DNA from: Acidithiobacillus sulfuriphilus | GTDB taxonomy: Bacteria > Pseudomonadota > Gammaproteobacteria > Acidithiobacillales > Acidithiobacillaceae | Direction of reading: 5' to 3' | Assembly (NCBI RefSeq): GCF_003721225.1 | Contig: NZ_RIZI01000161.1 | Span: 1 to 26,013, forward strand | DNA length: 26,013 nt | In this document: piece by piece, positions 24,467 to 26,013 of the stretch | Numbering within the stretch: position 1 is the first letter of the stretch | Layout: each line of letters starts with the position of its first letter | Notes under the pieces: generated by a model | What the model was told of the DNA's origin: nothing | Database searches by the model: none | The model's input: only the letters and a program-made list of their open reading frames with translations | Made by a program: the position numbers and the translations under genes

Positions 24467-24495
24467 TTGCTGTAATACAACTATCTGATTATAAA
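24467..24495 (+). promoter_or_regulatory. Candidate sigma70 promoter for gltX
   Basis: TTGCTG (24467-24472) and TATAAA (24490-24495) are separated by the ideal 17 nt. The start would be near 24502, giving a leader of about 135 nt in which I see no clear structured element. The -10 overlaps the minus-strand -10 of mltD. Confidence 0.5.
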
Positions 24496-24518
24496 CAGGC
24501 GCTTGTGTCCTTATGCAA
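24488..24518 (-). promoter_or_regulatory. Candidate sigma70 promoter for the mltD-like gene and fabI
   Basis: On the minus strand TTGCAT (24518-24513) precedes TATAAT (24493-24488) with a 19-nt spacer, slightly longer than ideal. The leader would be about 70 nt. The boxes interlock with the gltX promoter, so the two promoters cannot both hold RNA polymerase at once. Confidence 0.4.
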
Positions 24519-24636
24519 AATACCTGATGGGCGATAGTAGGAAAGTTTTGCCTATCCCGTCAAACCATGATGGACATACCCCCCGGACGCGGAGATTGCT
24601 ATCATGCCGTTTTCGACCCATTTCAAGGACCATTCC

Positions 24637-26013
24637 ATGTCGGTACGCACGCGCTTCGCCCCCAGTCCCACCGGTTATCTCCACATCGGCGGGGTGCGTA
24701 CGGCCCTCTATTCCTGGTTGCACGCGCGCCAGCATCAAGGCCGCTTCGTGCTGCGCATCGAGGATACGGATGTGGAGCGGTCCACGCCCGAAGCCACGGC
24801 GGCCATTCTGGAGGGGATGGCGTGGCTGGGTCTCGACTGGGACGAAGGCCCCTTCTACCAGATGCAGCGCATGGAGCGTTACCGGGCCGTACTGGCCGAG
24901 ATGCTGGCGGCGGGATCGGCCTATTATTGCTATTGCAGCAGGGAAGAAGTGGAGGCCATGCGCGAATTGCAGCGGGCCAAGGGGGAAAAGCCGCGCTATG
25001 ACGGGCGTTGCCGCACCCGCCGGTCGCCGCGTGCCGATGTGGCGCCGGTGATCCGTTTCCGTAGCCCCGATAGCGGGGAGACGGTGGTGGAGGACCTGAT
25101 CCATGGGACCGTGCGCTTTCAAAATAGTGAACTGGATGATCTGATCATCGCCCGCTCCGATGGCACGCCCACCTACAATTTTTGTGTGGTGGTGGACGAT
25201 TGGGATATGCAGATCACCCACGTGATTCGCGGTGATGATCATCTCAATAACACGCCGCGCCAGATTCAGATCCTCCAGGCGCTGGGCGCAACGCCGCCCA
25301 TCTACGCCCATGTGCCGATGATCCTCGGTCCGGATAAGCAAAAACTTTCCAAGCGTCATGGGGCGGTGAGCGTGCTGCAGTACCGGGAGATGGGCTATTT
25401 GCCCGAGGCGCTGCTCAATTTCCTGGTGCGTCTGGGCTGGGCCCATGGCGACCAGGAAGTTTTTACGCGGGAAGAGATGATTGCGCTTTTTCATGTCGAG
25501 GAGGTCAACAAGGCCGCTTCCGCCTTTAATCCGGAAAAGTTGCTTTGGCTCAACGCTCAGCATCTGCAGCGCCTGCCGGCCGCGGATCTGGCCCAGCGCT
25601 TGGCGCCTTACCTCGCCGCCCAGGGGGTTGATGCAGCAGCCTGCGCGCAGGGCCCGCAACTGGCGGCGGTGGCGGATCTCTTGCGGGAACGGGCCAAGAC
25701 CCTGGTGGAAATGGCCGAGGCGGCGGTATTTTTTTACCTGGCGCCGCCGCAATGGGAGGCCAAGGATGCCGAAAAGCACCTGCGCCATCAGGGGCCGCTG
25801 TTGTCCGAAGTGCATGGGGTATTGGCGGCCACGGAGTCCTGGGAAGCCGCGGCCATCCATGGGGTCATCCAGGATCTGGCGACCCGGTACGAAGGGAAGA
25901 TGGGCAGGGTGGCCCAACCCTTGCGGGTGGCCGTTGCGGGCAAGGCCGTGTCGCCGCCCATTGACCTTACCTTGGCGCTATTGGGGCGGGAAGAAACCTT
26001 GTCCCGTCTGGAG
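24637..26013 (+). CDS. gltX: Glutamate-tRNA ligase (GluRS), 3' end cut by the window
   Basis: GluRS charges tRNA-Glu with glutamate, and in organisms without GlnRS may also charge tRNA-Gln. The frame is open for 459 codons to the window edge; by alignment with E. coli GluRS (471 aa) only about a dozen residues are missing. The class I signature is FAPSPTGYLHIGG (7-19), the KMSKS-type loop is KLSKR (236-240), and NFCVVVDDWDMQITHVIRG matches the E. coli sequence almost exactly. The zinc-site residues Cys98, Cys100 and Cys125 are present, but the position of His127 is Thr127. ATG 24637 has AAGGA 7 nt upstream. It is divergent from the mltD-like gene, with a 227-nt gap holding both promoters. Confidence 0.97.
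   Translation, partial: MSVRTRFAPSPTGYLHIGGVRTALYSWLHARQHQGRFVLRIEDTDVERSTPEATAAILEGMAWLGLDWDEGPFYQMQRMERYRAVLAEMLAAGSAYYCYCSREEVEAMRELQRAKGEKPRYDGRCRTRRSPRADVAPVIRFRSPDSGETVVEDLIHGTVRFQNSELDDLIIARSDGTPTYNFCVVVDDWDMQITHVIRGDDHLNNTPRQIQILQALGATPPIYAHVPMILGPDKQKLSKRHGAVSVLQYREMGYLPEALLNFLVRLGWAHGDQEVFTREEMIALFHVEEVNKAASAFNPEKLLWLNAQHLQRLPAADLAQRLAPYLAAQGVDAAACAQGPQLAAVADLLRERAKTLVEMAEAAVFFYLAPPQWEAKDAEKHLRHQGPLLSEVHGVLAATESWEAAAIHGVIQDLATRYEGKMGRVAQPLRVAVAGKAVSPPIDLTLALLGREETLSRLE

Noticed and set aside
24536..24560. GATAG/CTATC inverted repeat in the gltX leader
   Set aside because: Only five base pairs with a large loop; no riboswitch, T-box or terminator features.
24503..25051. 182-codon plus frame across the gltX start
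   Set aside because: It runs in another frame than gltX and has no family resemblance; gltX matches GluRS from ATG 24637 without interruption.

Overview
This 26 kb window looks like core chromosome from a high-GC gram-negative proteobacterium. Gene content and protein similarity judged by eye suggest an acidophilic sulfur/iron oxidiser of the Acidithiobacillus group. That assignment is inference from memory; nothing in the window proves it. I see no insertion sequence, prophage, CRISPR array, integron or toxin-antitoxin pair. Coding is dense, and no stretch above about 230 bases lacks a gene except the rRNA end at the left edge.

Layout. (1) 1-330: the 3' end of 23S rRNA, a complete 5S rRNA, a strong rrn terminator, then a possible promoter and a second terminator-like hairpin. 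(2) 356-8656, plus strand: the translation/RNA operon rimP-nusA-infB-rbfA-truB-rpsO-pnp, closed by a hairpin. (3) 8740-9957: a single M16 zinc peptidase. (4) 9999-12769: gloB on minus, divergent from a plus-strand unit yafS-like methyltransferase - rnhA - dnaQ. This gene neighbourhood is also known from E. coli. (5) 18056 down to 12795, minus strand: a tightly packed unit lysC-argD-argF-argG-ppnP-gloA, with start/stop overlaps at four of its five junctions. (6) 18264-18482, minus: a small DUF2892 membrane protein. (7) 20451 down to 18566, minus: bcp peroxiredoxin followed by a PIN-PhoH ATPase. (8) 20677-21768, plus: transaldolase with a leader of about 120 nt. (9) 24409 down to 21848, minus: an MltD-like lytic transglycosylase with four LysM domains, followed by fabI. 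(10) 24637 to the right edge, plus: gltX (GluRS), lacking only its last residues because the window ends.

How they fit together. Region 2 makes and matures ribosomes (RimP, RbfA, S15, TruB), starts translation (IF2), controls transcript elongation (NusA) and degrades RNA (PNPase). It lies directly behind an rRNA operon. Region 5 joins aspartate activation (LysC) to arginine synthesis (ArgD, ArgF, ArgG), and ArgD can also serve lysine synthesis in some bacteria. The two glyoxalases (gloB, gloA) lie on either side of the methyltransferase-rnhA-dnaQ unit but belong to different transcripts.

I found no clear new multi-gene system. The items most worth a second look are: the YafS-type methyltransferase, whose SAM-binding glycine motif is degenerate; the compact rrn terminator/promoter/hairpin junction ahead of rimP-nusA; the lysC-arg operon with its palindromic leader; the overlapping divergent mltD/gltX promoters; and a GluRS whose fourth zinc ligand is replaced.
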